Assembly (NCBI RefSeq): GCF_963675165.1 | Contig: NC_087387.1 | Coordinates: 6,688,084 to 6,752,083, forward strand | Origin: Halichondria panicea | Lineage: Eukaryota; Porifera; Demospongiae; Suberitida; Halichondriidae | Reading direction: 5' to 3' | Length of the DNA: 64,000 nucleotides | In this document: in pieces, positions 10,284 to 21,344 of the stretch | How positions within the stretch are numbered: position 1 is the stretch's first letter | Layout of the letters: each line of letters opens with the position of its first letter | Program-made: the position numbers and the translations under genes | The notes under the pieces: generated by a model | What the model was told of the DNA's origin: nothing | Database searches by the model: none | Seen by the model: the letters and a program-made list of their open reading frames with translations, nothing else

Positions 10284-11726
10284 AAAGATTTAGCAATTAA
10301 TTGCAAGGATACACAAATAGCTACAAAGCTAGGGTGAAGTGAGTCCTATAACATACGCTTTAATAGTTACAACATGTCAACTAGATGTGAATACAGATGA
10401 GACTTAAATGAACTTATACTAGTACAGTCTACTAAAGTAAAGTCCTTGTGGCTAACCAGCCTATTCCATATTGTGATTGCATGCGGAAAAAATGAGAATT
10501 TGTAAAAGGATGTTCTACATTGGTAGGGGACCAGAGTAAAATAGTTAACAGTTCTACTACTGTACGTCATATTTCTCTTGGTTGCTGGGTTGTTTGGGAA
10601 GTCAGTTAGATTGTGTAGTATTTTGAAAAGGTGGCAAAGCACCGCAGCAAGGCGCCTCAGCTGCAGAGAAGGAAGCCTGGTCAAGGTGAGTAATTCTTCA
10701 CTTTTCAAATTCCATTTCTTCAGACAGACTCTCATAGCAAATCTCTGGACTTTTTCTAAATTGTTTATTTCACACTTGTGAAATGGGTTCCATACAGAGG
10801 ATGCGTATTCCAGATGTGGTCTCACGAACGATGTATACAACTTTAACAGTGTTGTTGGAGAAGAATTCTCAGAGAACCTGCGATGTAGGAGACCTATCAA
10901 CTTCCTTGTTTTATTACAAATCGTATTGATGTGAGTGTGCCAGCTCAAGTCAGCCGATATGGTAATTCCTAAATACTTGTAGTTAGAAACCTGCTGCAGT
11001 ACATAACCATTTAGAAGTAGAGTTGGAGCCTTCAATGAGCGCGATGTTTTCTTAGAAACGGACATAAACTTACACTTGCCAAGATTAAATTCTAATAATT
11101 TAGTGTTCAAAAAATTTGAGACTTTAGAAATGTCCTTTTGAAGATTCACGTAGTCATTAGTAGATGTGATAACTCTGTATAAGGCCATGTCATCAGCAAA
11201 CATATTTAGCTTACTGTCTTGAGAAATAACATCTGTGACTTGGTTTATGTACGTAATGAACAATAGTGGACCCAAAACCGAACCTTGGGGCACACCTGAG
11301 AGAACATGTAAGCTGTCTGAGTTACTGCCATCAATACCCACAAACTGTTTCCTCTCCAGTAAGTAGCTATGCACCCAGTTTAGTAAATATTTGTTAAAAT
11401 TAAGTGACTGTAGATGTTTCAGAAGATTGACATGGGGGACAGTATCGAATGCCTTTTTGATATCAAAGAAAACTACGCATACTTCTTGACCTTGATCCAG
11501 GGCTCTACTCCAGTCTTCTATCACCTGTATTAGGGCTGAGATAGATGAGCGTGATGACATGAAGCCCCACTGCCTTGGAGATATAGGTGCCTGGTCGCAC
11601 AGGTGTTCCTGACAAAGAGACTTAACGTGTTTCTCTAAAATTTTGCTTATTGTAGGAAGTATCGAAATTGGTCTATAGTTGCTAACATGAGCGGGGTTGC
11701 CTCCCTTCAGTACAGGAACAACTCTA
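10248..11726 (-). mobile_element. 5'-truncated LINE insertion with poly(A) tail
   Basis: A run of 33 T (10248-10280) is the poly(A) tail of a - strand retroposon. Its reverse-transcriptase frame runs up to about 11726. The second copy of this region (58195-58201) has the sequence uninterrupted, going straight from GCCGCACTT to CACCGTGAAGG, which defines the borders. No target-site duplication is evident. The endonuclease and 5' part are missing, typical of truncated LINE copies. Confidence 0.92.
10367..11560 (-). CDS. LINE reverse transcriptase, C-terminal fragment
   Basis: 397 residues from the first methionine; the frame is open upstream to about 11726 and includes NYRPISILP. Non-LTR RT motifs appear in order: FDIKKAFDTVPH (catalytic Asp), GVPQGSVLGPLLF, FADDMALY (catalytic Asp pair), NYKYLGITIS, and the C-terminal HLEYASSVWNP block usual in Jockey/CR1-type elements. 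There is no stop, so the insertion is young. It is probably not expressed as a functional enzyme because the N-terminal endonuclease and start are missing. Confidence 0.9.
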   Translation of the reverse strand: MSSRSSISALIQVIEDWSRALDQGQEVCVVFFDIKKAFDTVPHVNLLKHLQSLNFNKYLLNWVHSYLLERKQFVGIDGSNSDSLHVLSGVPQGSVLGPLLFITYINQVTDVISQDSKLNMFADDMALYRVITSTNDYVNLQKDISKVSNFLNTKLLEFNLGKCKFMSVSKKTSRSLKAPTLLLNGYVLQQVSNYKYLGITISADLSWHTHINTICNKTRKLIGLLHRRFSENSSPTTLLKLYTSFVRPHLEYASSVWNPFHKCEINNLEKVQRFAMRVCLKKWNLKSEELLTLTRLPSLQLRRLAAVLCHLFKILHNLTDFPNNPATKRNMTYSSRTVNYFTLVPYQCRTSFYKFSFFPHAITIWNRLVSHKDFTLVDCTSISSFKSHLYSHLVDML

Positions 11727-12292
11727 CACCGTGAAGGCCGGTGAAGAAGGCTAATGTATAGTCAGCTTATAGATACTAGCAGTGTGAGTTGTACAGTGAG
11801 GCTGTATTTAGGGAATAGATAGGACAGGTATAATTTAGAGTGTTTCCTTTCACCCTGCATGGTTTTACTATTACGAGTTGTGACATAGATATAGATAGAT
11901 GTTATATATACATTCTTTGAGTTGAGATACCCATCAACTCTGCATGCACGTAGTATGTGTTTATGATGCAGATTGTTTGAATAGAAATAACAAAATTAAT
12001 GTTGGTTGTGATTGCATCTACATAATTAGAAGGATCCAGGAAGTAGATCTAATCCATGCATTTATTATATGGGACTGCTGCATTTATTATAATTATGACG
12101 CTGCTGCATTTATATATATCAGGTAAATATACAAATGTACGTGCTGCATTTGTATATGCAACCACTTCATTTGCTATATGCATGCATATGCTGCATTTAC
12201 ATATGGGGCACCTGCATTTTATATATATGTATTCATTTATGATGTATACGTGCAATTTGTATTAATTTTGACACAAATGGCACCCCATCCAT
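11727..12292. other. Intergenic, AT-rich
   Basis: No gene is supported. 12040-12250 contains irregular repeats of TGCATTTATATAT and TGCATTT, which give short chance frames on both strands. Copied at 58201-58754. Confidence 0.5.
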
Positions 12293-12803
12293 ACTCAACG
12301 AATACAAAACTCAACACTTAAATACTAAACACCTGTTTCTAGAATGTTCTACTAACAAAACACATGATCTAAAATGTTCTAGAATGTTCTACTAGTGATT
12401 ACTATAGTACTTGTGGTTTACCACATGATTAGCAATGTCCTGCAGCGAGACCGTGTCCTCACACTCCGCTTTGCAGGGTCGCCTGATTCTGGGAATTGCT
12501 CCACTCTGTATTGCACTCTATCTAGATTGTACTCACCTTGTGTCAGTTTGCTCTAGCTGTGTAGTTTGGCAAAAACGGGGATCGGTACGTTCTGACGAAA
12601 ATCGAAAAATTCGGTAGTTTTTTCAAGTTATCACTGCTCGGACTGGAAGCGACTTGGCCTATCCAAGTTTTCGCTGGATAATAGGCCCATGGCCATCTGT
12701 TAGTGTGTGTAATTAGTTGAATCAGTCTTATTTTGTTTGTGCGTTACACGCCCTTTTACCTGACGCACTTTGATGTCTGACGGAGTTCGGCGACTTACTC
12801 TAG
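12293..12803. repeat. Dispersed upstream repeat, copy 2 (A3)
   Basis: Nearly identical to 3755-4262, with heat-shock-like triplets at 12337-12349 and 12377-12389 and a 60-codon open frame at 12435-12617 (MSCSETVSSH...DENRKIR). Confidence 0.85.
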
Positions 12804-12989
12804 CTAAAATAATTATTGTCGTGCCATGTTTACTTGCATAAAATGTATGCATCTTATTGTATTCCTGAAGTAGTTTAAATACTGAAACCTTATGATCCAG
12901 GAAGTGAATCCAGAAAATAATAATAGTTAAGTAGAGGTCTAACTACATTTAGATTTATTTGAGTCAGTAACAAGAAGCTACAAAAATAC

Positions 12990-15804
12990 ATGGAGATCAT
13001 CAATCTGTTATTTATTGTACTGGTAACACTGACAATATTTTCGGGGACTCAAAGTAAGTAGATTAATATCTATACCTATAATAGCACACTTTATAGATCT
13101 GTGCTTGTTGGACAGTCTGTAAATTTATATAATTTATAGGCTGTTCTCATGGAGATATTCGACTGGAAAGTAGTGATGCTCTACTGACTGATAGTAGTGG
13201 TGCTGTATAAGTTTGCTATAGAAACGTGTGGAAAAGTATCTGTAGACACAATGGATGGTCAAGTGAAGAGGTGAATGTAGTCTGTAATCAGCTTGGATAC
13301 AGCAACCATAGTATGTGCTTAAATTGATGTATCCTTGAGTGAAAACTGTGCATTTTTATTATTATATATAGGTGCTAAACATTCGTATAAATGCCTTCCA
13401 CCTAATGAAAATGGATACTTCAGAAATGTGAACTGTCTTGGCACCGAACACAACTTCTTGAATGTGGCTACGTGAATAACCCTAGTACATGTAACCAAGG
13501 TGGAGGTTGCAGTGGTTTGAGGAGAGATGCCACTGTGAGCTGCTTACTAGGTAATCTCATAAAAAATAGGTTCCAATTGTCAATTTACACCGTGTAGCAA
13601 ACTGCAGTAATGGTGAAGTGCGTCTGGTGAACTCGAGAGTGGAGTCTTGTCTCAATGATCGGTGGGGAGGAGTATGCAGTGTAGGGTGGACAGAAGCAAT
13701 GGCAGGTCTCCTTTGCTCCAAACTAGGATTCTTTAATGGTAAGAATAGTTACAATCATTATTCACATGCGCTGCATGTGTTGCATGTTTACTGCATGCAA
13801 CTTTACAGTGGCTGTGATGACAACGCTTGACCCACAAGCATCTTCACAACTGGAGTGCACAGTATCCGACAACGAGAATGTCAGCTGTACTGCTACGAGT
13901 GATTGTGACATGGAATTGGGAGTGATGTGTCTAGAGCAAGATTTTGTTACCCGACTAGCTATAGCTATAGTGGACCAAAAAGATACTACGAACTGTGAAA
14001 CAATGTCAACTAGTACGAAAGTTAGTGATCATTCGGAAAGTCAGTCAACAGTGCCGACAACTGAGAACGTTTCTCAAGGAAGTAGTCAAAACGGTACCAT
14101 TGCATCTAGTGCCACAAGCGAAGTAGAACAACCCTCTAGCGAAATGTTGGGAAGCTGTCCTATTGCCTCCTTGGGAGGAGTGATTGGTCTTCTGGTGGTT
14201 GTGCTCCTAGGACTTGCTATTGGATTGACTGTAACTTGCTGTGTGTTGTGGAAACGCAGGTCACAGAAACAGCACGCTGAGTGAGTTCATTGAGCATAAT
14301 TATGTTTCCATTGAGTGCATTGTTGTTTCATGAATGTTTGTTGACAAAAGTGCCAGAGGAATAATTTTATTTGAAAGCACTATTTAGCATGTTTTCTTTA
14401 AGGCATAATTATTGTATACATTGTCCACTTTCAGTTCTAATAATAAGTATTATTGCTTTTTAATAAGTGCTGACATCAGCGTTTTACATTCAAATTGCAC
14501 AGGAAGCGACTCATCACCAAGTGTGCAGATATTTTTCCATATCGCACACCCGGAAGTATTATTGCACACTTGTTATTGCACACTAGGAAGTGATTCTTAT
14601 TTGGAATAAAACGTTTTCAGCAAGTGAGAGAACAAGAAAAACATAGTTTACACACTTATAATCATGTTGCAATGTTTATCAGTCTCTTTTCCTGTTTTCT
14701 GATGCTCTGTATCACTTCTGTGCTCTTTTTACAGTGAAGCTGAGGGTCAGGAGGTTGTCAGTGTTCATATCTAATGCATCAAACAGGCATCAATGTTGGA
14801 AGTGGGTGCTTTGAGCAGAGTATTGCACATGTAGAAGTGTACTGCACTACCATATAAGCCTGTTCAGGCTTGTATAAAGTCGTTTTGGCTTCAAAAACGG
14901 TTGTCACACTTTTCTTCAGTTATAGCGGTGCATGTTTCCTCTTCTGCTACACTGGAGCATGATAGAAAGCAAGCACATGCTGTTTATTCTTCAGAACTAT
15001 CCATTTCAAAACGGGTTGCTGGTTGTCAACGTTTTTCTTGTCTTTTTTTCTTGTCTGCTCTCTACAAAATCTTTAAGTAGCCTTCTGCAAGCTCTCTTGG
15101 TGTTCTAGAGTCTTATTTCTTTGTCTTTCTAGCTGTTTTCTTTCTCTTAAACTCGTCTTCAACTGGGAGAACTCAATTTTGTTGCTACGCGTTCTTCTGG
15201 TTGATAAAGCAACCGCATGTTGCGCATGCGCAGATTCAACCTGCATTTTGGTTGCCAAGCAATAAATGCATTATCCCATGGATACTGATGATTATCACTC
15301 GTCCGTGCCTAGTAACTGTCACTCGTGCCTTGCAGGCACTCGTGCAGTTACTGGCACAGACTCGTGATAATCTTCAGTATCCATAGGATAATATCATATG
15401 AACACGTGGCTGTTCAATGCAGGTACAATACTTCTCAAAGACAAGAGTTCTCAACAATTCAACGACAACTGAACAACCCAGTATACGATACAAGCATGGA
15501 ACCACACAATGCATACAGCTCCAGTGGACCCACTTATGAACAAGTTGCCAATGGCAATCAACAAGACCACACCTACTCAATACTTGAGCGCGATGAGAAC
15601 ACGAATCGTCGCTCAAATCAGCTCAATCCTATAGACGAGGAGCAGAACTACTATGTGGTGGAGAGTGGAAGGTGTGAGGGTGTGGAGGGGGCGGGCTGTG
15701 ATGGTGTGTACAATGAGGCTAGTAACTATGAAGTGCCAATGTCAAGCAAAACGGACAGCAAGGTGTGGCTGTGTGAAGAGGAGTACTCCACACTCAAGCA
15801 TTGA
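12990..15804 (+). pseudogene. A3: SRCR receptor pseudogene with intact long tail
   Basis: Exons: signal 12990-13053; SRCR-1 13140-13310 and 13372-13550; SRCR-2 13598-13738; SRCR-2 end, stalk and TM 13809-14280; tail 15423-15804. Exon 2 has a stop, TAA at 13208 (CAA in the second copy). Exon 3 has lost one A near 13452 (GAACACAACTT for GAACACAAACTT), which shifts the frame in both copies. The stalk is Ser/Thr-rich, and the TM (ASLGGVIGLLVVVLLGLAIG) and the long T3 tail (YEQV, x9, YSIL, then NYYVV, VYNEA, NYEVP) are undamaged. The TM/tail intron is 1.1 kb because of an insertion at about 14450-15396. Confidence 0.8.
14450..15396. mobile_element. Unidentified 0.95-kb insertion in the A3 TM/tail intron
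   Basis: Comparison with the same intron in B5 (26411-26446) shows extra sequence here, starting after TTCTAATAATAAGTAT and ending before ATGAACACGTGG. Its right end folds into an imperfect hairpin: CCCATGGATACTGATGATTATCACTCGT (15275 on) pairs with ACTCGTGATAATCTTCAGTATCC (about 15359-15381). A 61-codon frame rich in Arg and Lys lies on the - strand at 15073-15258; I do not recognise it. Class unknown. Copied at 60918-61864. Confidence 0.55.
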
Positions 15805-16696
15805 GAAAACTGAATATTGTGTACTATATTTTATACTGCATCATGTGACTGTCTTATAGAGACCTTGCAATTCGTGTGTGTCTATTTTTTCTTATTAAAA
15901 TCAGTGTTTTAGTTAGATATTAGTGACTCAGAATTTCTATTCTCTCCTTTGATTATACTTTATTACAGTCTCAATGATGTGAGGTAACTACTAATGTGAG
16001 TTGTGGTTTGAGTGATGTAATGTGTGTCCAAATAAATCTTATTAGTTCTGATTCTCAATCAACATATAAAATGTACAGTCTAAATGGAATTCAGTTCCTA
16101 GGTACTATGAGATTAGCGCACATATACACAGTTATAATTTAGTAGCCCTGGTAGATCACCTGATTTCCTGCATGCCCTTCTCCACTCCATTAACACAGAC
16201 CTGAAACACTCCAGGCAGTTACCCAGTCCTCTGGTCCACTCTGCATATATATACGGACATCACCATGGATACAAGCCGTACCTATACAATGGTAGCAAAA
16301 TGTAATCGAGCTTTTGGATTATGTACAACAGTTTTTTGACTGAAAAAAAGCGTTTTACAATAAGTTCTTGAGTACAGTGACTGCATAGCCAATGGAGCTT
16401 ATTCTGTACACAGCAAGTGATACTAGTGTTCAGTCCCTGAAAACAAAAACATATTCTAAGAATTCTAACAGTTGCTCAATAGCCCTAGAGATAACTTTCA
16501 AGAAGACCCAGTATTCATTAATTCTTTGATTGTTTTCACCTCATGATTCAACTGTGAATTGTGATTACTGTTGTACAATCAGTGTTATGATGCATACACA
16601 AAGGTATAATTATGTATTAACTATGTAGCTACTATGATGACAGACTGCAAGTGTGTCTCTACACACTATAGCTATATATAACTGTAGTTGCAAGGC
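15805..16696. repeat. Intergenic 3' flank shared by convergent pairs
   Basis: No gene is seen. The sequence after the A3 stop resembles that after B5 (26829-27960) and parts of 51290-51850, including the phrases GTAGCCCTGGTAGATCACCTG and TTTCAAGAAGACCCAGTATTC. It therefore belongs to a repeated unit of + strand receptor tail, spacer, and - strand receptor tail. Confidence 0.6.
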
Positions 16697-18004
16697 TCAT
16701 TCTCCCCCAGCATTATTCCTTTTCTTCTTATTGACAGCTACGTACATATGAACCTCTGTATTGAAGAACTCATCTACTTCACTCTTACTGGCCTCAACCT
16801 TCACTGGTGGTGGGTTGGCTGGTTTCAGTTTCTGTTTTTTGTGATCAATGACATCATAGTCACCAATTCCTTCATCGCTTGTAGTCACAGTATTGTAGTT
16901 AGGACCTAGTGAACTGTAGCTCGGTTCTATAGGAGCTGTGTCAGTGTAGCTCTCATTCACTTGTATTAAAACTCTGCATGTTATAGCATATAATTATAGG
17001 ATGCAAAGTTAGCTTTGTTTTGTTGGAATTAAGCGCCTTTTCCTACAATCCACCCACGCAATAACTGTCCCTACTTCCAGTATAGCACCAAAAGTCCAAT
17101 CACTGATCCTAGTGCACTGGTAGCTATTGTATCACTGAACGATGGACACTCAACGGCTAAACCTCGAACACATAACCCACTGTCAGTGATGTTCCCACAG
17201 CTCAACCTATTGTTGGTATCGACGTTACAGTTAATTTGTGGGCCAGTTGTATTCATTTCCTTCGCTGCTGCTCCTACAAAAATTGTTTTAATTTGCTGTG
17301 AATAAGTTTCTTACCTTGGCTTGGAAATCCTAGCTGAGAGCAAACATGTCCAGCTAGTGCTTGGTTGTAGCATATTGTACCCCATCGCTTGTTCTGACAC
17401 ACCTCCACTTGTCCTTGTTTTATGTTGGACCCACCCACCAGTCTTAGGGCTCCATCAGCACAGTTAGCTTAGTTTATGATTAGACTAAAAATCACGTTAC
17501 CTGGAATGTATTTTACCCATCCTTGTCTGTTTTTTTCACTCAAATGACAGTGTTCCAATGTATTTGTTGGCTTACACTCTGCTAATGTATTCTCCCCACC
17601 AGCACAAGATTGGTTGAACATGAAGAACTTTCCCATAATGTCACCAAAGCCAATCATCCCTTTTATGGCTCCTGAAATAATAATTATATTACCGTATAGT
17701 GTGCTCTGTAGCATACCTTGGTCACTGTAGCCTATAGCTGTCTGCATACAACATTCGCTTCAACACGCGACCACGATCTAGTACACAGAGTCCTCCAAAT
17801 ACTATCGATGCAGTACTGAACGTAGCTTCTATTGTCCGTTGTGTTATGTGACAGTTGAACATGTCCACTATTACAGCCTGCATGCCATGTTTCTGTATAT
17901 CAGTCTCTATTATAGTGCATGTACTCACTTTGTGCTATTGCAGAGAGTTGTCCAACTAAAGCAATAGTGACTAGACCTAGTAGTGCTGAGATAATATTCG
18001 CCAT
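16697..18004 (-). pseudogene. D1: SRCR receptor pseudogene with T1 tail
   Basis: - strand. Signal exon 17929-18004 (MANIISALLGLV); SRCR-1 exon about 17715-17876; exon 3 about 17500-17670 (SCAGGENTLAEC-like); SRCR-2 exon about 17312-17466; TM exon about 17045-17270; tail exon 16697-16973. A TA insertion (CAGCTATAGGC for CAGCTAGGC) creates a stop at the end of SRCR-1. A second shift in the TM exon turns GLLVLLEVG into GLLVLYWK. The tail is T1: YSSL, YNTV and YDVI with nine residues between the last two, then MYAAV. A D-type ectodomain with a T1 tail is unusual, since D2 and D3 carry T2. Confidence 0.78.
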
Positions 18005-18227
18005 GACTAATATTCAAGCTATAATTATACTCTTGCATGTGAATGTAAGCAGTAATTTTTAAGTATAGTCTACATGTACTGTGCACAAGCTATATAATGC
18101 TGCAAGTTGTTAATTTAGTAGTAATAATTACTTTCATGTGTTGCATTTGTCCGTCTTTTGTTGTCATAGTTAACCCACAAACACAACAGTTCTCTAAACT
18201 GAGTAGGCGTTGAATGAAAGTGAATGA

Positions 18228-18241
18228 CTTGTAGACACAAG
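18228..18241 (-). promoter_or_regulatory. Palindromic upstream motif CTTGTAGACACAAG
   Basis: 14-bp palindrome about 225 bp upstream of the D1 start, followed (reading +) by GTTTCTTATT. The same motif with at most one change occurs upstream of other D/E genes at 19679, 21999, 24066, 29612, 31928, 36177, 48264 and 49390. It is likely a shared promoter element. Confidence 0.6.
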
Positions 18242-18289
18242 GTTTCTTATTCTCCATTTTAGCTGGACAGTATATACTAGGCAGTGTTC

Positions 18290-18545
18290 TATCACGCCTC
18301 GAAGAACGTACGACTCATTCCTCTGCCTGTGGAACTGCATGCACTATTATATAGTTAGCATAAAATATAGGTGGGCAATAACTGATTTACACATTAGCTG
18401 CCGTTAGTGTTTCTCCTTCTAGCAATAGCACAACCAATTAGAGTAGGACCACTAGAACACCAATAACTGCTCCCGGTGCCACTGCAAATAGTGCTATCAC
18501 AATGTTTAGTCGAGCCTGTGAATATTGTACAAATCCACTCTGAGA
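18290..18545 (-). pseudogene. F-type TM exon relic 1
   Basis: The - strand sequence resembles the stalk and TM exon of the F locus at 43880-44040 (AVIGVLVVL-type helix) but is interrupted. No ectodomain exons accompany it. A second relic lies at 24110-24420. Confidence 0.5.
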
Positions 18546-18719
18546 CACTGCTCAATAATACGAAACAATTAAAATTGCTGGTCTGGTTTCTTCTAGTTCA
18601 TTGGAACTGGGTACAAGTGCTCGGGCTGGAAGTGACTTGGCCCATCCAAGTTTTCACTGGATAGTAGTCCCATGGCCATCTGTTAGTGTGTGTAATTAGT
18701 TTTAATCAGTCTTGTTTTG

Positions 18720-19486
18720 TTTTCAGGGTGGCACCATCATCTGTCACTGTACAGTTGGCTTTTGGGTCAATAGAAGAGTTAGTACTATCCTAACATTTTG
18801 CATACAGTGCCTGCCAGCACTTCATTGTAACTGATGGATGCCCAATATCCCTGCATACAGACGTCCACTCGTCCCTCTCTGTTAGTGGAACCACCCACCA
18901 GTCTTATGTCTCCACCGTTACAGTTGGCTGTATAATTATCTCATGCAGTATTAACTTTGATTTGCAAAAGTTAATGCTCTTACCTGGTTGATATCTTACC
19001 CATCCTGCACTCTTATTACATGTGCTGGTATGAATATTGCACTCTCCTATGTTACTTTCCTCTCCAGTACATCTGCCACTAAACATAAAGTAGGCTAGTG
19101 GTTGATCAGCTGCTGTTAGCATTGTACCACCTCCTATGTTAGCTCCTGAAGATGGTGATGGACTAATTCAAGGACATGTACAACAAACAGAACAAACGTA
19201 CCTTGGTCGCTGAGTCCCAGTTAACTGCACACAACATTGGCCTCCACTCTCATCCAGCTTCCACCACCAGTACACAGCCAATGCCATTCTCCATCATGGC
19301 AGTACTGTACATACTTTTCTTTCAGAAGGAAATATCCTGCTACTGATAGCTTTACAGCTCCATTATTACACACTGCACAATCATAGAGCATAAAATTACT
19401 TTATTACTGAAGCACTTACTTTGCCCGTCCGTGACTATTTGTCCAACTAGGACAATAGTGAGTAATACCAAGCAGATACTAGCCAT
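18720..19486 (-). pseudogene. E1: truncated SRCR receptor pseudogene, family E
   Basis: Signal exon 19420-19486 (MASICLVLLTIVLVG); SRCR-1 exons 19203-about 19368 and about 18985-19145. Near the end of the first SRCR exon, CAGTTAAC replaces the usual AGACAACTG, making a TAA stop (VVCS*). A deletion joins SRCR-2 exon sequence directly to stalk exon sequence (near 18785), removing the intron and giving a stop. The gene then ends abruptly at about 18724, where the dispersed upstream repeat begins. TM and tail are lost. Confidence 0.8.
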
Positions 19487-19881
19487 GAGTATTCTGATAC
19501 ACTTGTGAATGCTAGCAGATCTATTAAGTACTGCGAAGAGGCTAACACTTGTCGACTTTATTATATAGTTACGTAGTAATACTTTCATGTGTTGCATTTG
19601 CCCGTCTTTTGTTGTCATAGTTAACTCACAAACACAACAGTTTTTTGAACTGAGTAGGCGTTGAATGAAAGTGAATGACTTGTAGATACAAGGTTTCTTA
19701 TTTCTCTTATGGTGGTGTTTACTTTATCTCATACCCCAATATATATTGTGTACTGAGGGCTATACATTGTGAGTGGTGTGTGTACTGTGTGTTACACTGC
19801 AGAGTGTTCTGAACAATTTTGCATGTGCAATAAATAATTGGTAAAAGTTCTACTCTTGGTAATGGACAACCACAATGACAA

Positions 19882-20076
19882 TTACCGTATAGCGGGTTAT
19901 TTTCATATGGTGGAAATGTTTGTATTTTTCATCTTATCAGTGGAGCACCTCCGAAAAATAAAATTGCAACATTTTTTTGGCACAATAGGTTCAACGTCAC
20001 TATCCTGAGCTGTACGAAAATGAAAAAAGGGCAGTTTGTACGAAATTTTGCACCGAAATTACCTACTATACGGTAA
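19882..20076. mobile_element. Short MITE with TTACCGTATAG ends
   Basis: The left end TTACCGTATAGCGGGT and the right end ACCTACTATACGGTAA are inverted repeats with two mismatches; the element is about 195 bp and has no frame. The same ends occur singly near 9203, 51175 and 57147. The exact TSD (TTA/TAA or TA) cannot be told. Second copy at 29815-30009. Confidence 0.8.
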
Positions 20077-20452
20077 CATTTGTACAGTTTTCAGAGTATA
20101 GGCATGATATGACTGCATGTAGTCAGTCATCACTAGATCCATTAGCCATTAAAGTGACAAACAACAGCAGTTGCAATTTCATTCTTCGTGGACATACAAT
20201 GAATCTTTGAATACAGTGACTGCATGCAGAGCCAATATGTACACATGCGGCCTGATTGTATAATGTATATACACAGCAAGCGATCTGTTTGTAGTGTTCA
20301 GTCCCTGAAAACACAATAACACATTCTAGGTATTCTAACAGTTGCTCAATAGCCCCACAGATAACTTTCAAGAAGACCCAGTATTCATTACAGTATATAT
20401 TCCTTACCTTTGTGACTCAAAGATTCATTATGATTGATTGATTATTTTCACC

Positions 20453-21241
20453 TCACGATTCAACTGTGCATTTCTGGGTTTCAAGTTGGGTCAGAATCTC
20501 TTCGTCACTATGTACCACAAACCACCACCTTTCCTTGTTACTTTTAGTTGTGTTAGATTTTCGCTTAAGTTTCATCTTAGAGGCTTCAATGCTAGTGAGT
20601 TGCACTAACGTGTTAGTGATTGATTTATTGGTAGCTGATCTCAAAGTTCCCCAGATACGTCTTGCACCTTCAACCATAACTCTATTTCTGTTTCCTTTTG
20701 ACACATTTAATTCCGTGAGTTTCAGTTCAATAGGTTTTGGAGGTATATTCTTGTTGGGTCTAAAGACTACTTTCTTTTCGATAGGGTGGGGCTGTGACAG
20801 TACAACTTCTGCGTACGAACTAGGCTGGGTTTCAACTTGTGTACAGAGGTTTTGAAGATCATTTCTGAGAGAGGCAATAGCCTCCATGGCCGGTGCAGGG
20901 TCACACAAATTCTTTTCTTCAAGCAGCAAAGCCTTGACATTTGACAATTCATTCTTGAGAGTTTCTATCTCTCCCTGGAGATTGCTTACAATGGTAGAGT
21001 GCATCTTTTGGGTGCAGGTGAGACAAACAAAGGTAGAGGAGCTTTCTATTATCCTTTTATGACAAGTGACTGTAACTCCAGCACAGTATCTGTGTAGTTG
21101 CTTCTGGCACACACCATCACAAGTTAAGCTGTTTTCCCCATCTTTGATAGCACAACAGCAAAGGTCACATGTGGCAGAGGACTTTTCCCCAGTCTTTCTT
21201 TTTGTTCTCTTTGATACACTAGCCACTGGTACACTAGCCAT
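20453..21241 (-). CDS. PHD-finger/coiled-coil protein, probable LINE ORF1 fragment, copy A
   Basis: 262 residues. The N-terminal 80 residues hold a zinc-binding pattern of PHD type (CDLCC, CDGVCQKQLHRYC, FVCLTC). About residues 85-135 look like a coiled coil (LQGEIETLKNELSNVKALLLEE), followed by a basic C-terminus. PHD-plus-coiled-coil proteins are typical first frames of CR1/L2-type LINEs, so a retroposon origin is likely. The last codons (TVES and stop) fall in flanking sequence that also occurs at 16540-16556 without this gene, so the frame is 3'-truncated and ends in host DNA. An identical copy is at 30386-31174. It interrupts pseudogene E4. Confidence 0.65.
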   Translation of the reverse strand: MASVPVASVSKRTKRKTGEKSSATCDLCCCAIKDGENSLTCDGVCQKQLHRYCAGVTVTCHKRIIESSSTFVCLTCTQKMHSTIVSNLQGEIETLKNELSNVKALLLEEKNLCDPAPAMEAIASLRNDLQNLCTQVETQPSSYAEVVLSQPHPIEKKVVFRPNKNIPPKPIELKLTELNVSKGNRNRVMVEGARRIWGTLRSATNKSITNTLVQLTSIEASKMKLKRKSNTTKSNKERWWFVVHSDEEILTQLETQKCTVES

Positions 21242-21344
21242 TGCTACACTCTACACAGCTAAGTGCTAAGTGCTAACTCCTTAGTAGCCTTCTTAGTATT
21301 CACAGAGAACCTACTTTAAAATCAGTTCTCTTAGCAGTCCACAA

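Noticed and set aside
10578-10781. + strand frame antisense to the LINE RT
   Set aside because: Shadow of the RT coding strand.
12049-12265. Overlapping 60-69 codon frames on both strands
   Set aside because: AT-rich TGCATTTATA repeats; low complexity and no domain.
14412-14609. 65-codon + strand frame at the border of the intron insertion
   Set aside because: Spans intron and insertion; no recognisable protein features.
20466-20855. 129-codon + strand frame
   Set aside because: Antisense of the PHD/coiled-coil frame, which has a clear Cys/His pattern on the other strand.
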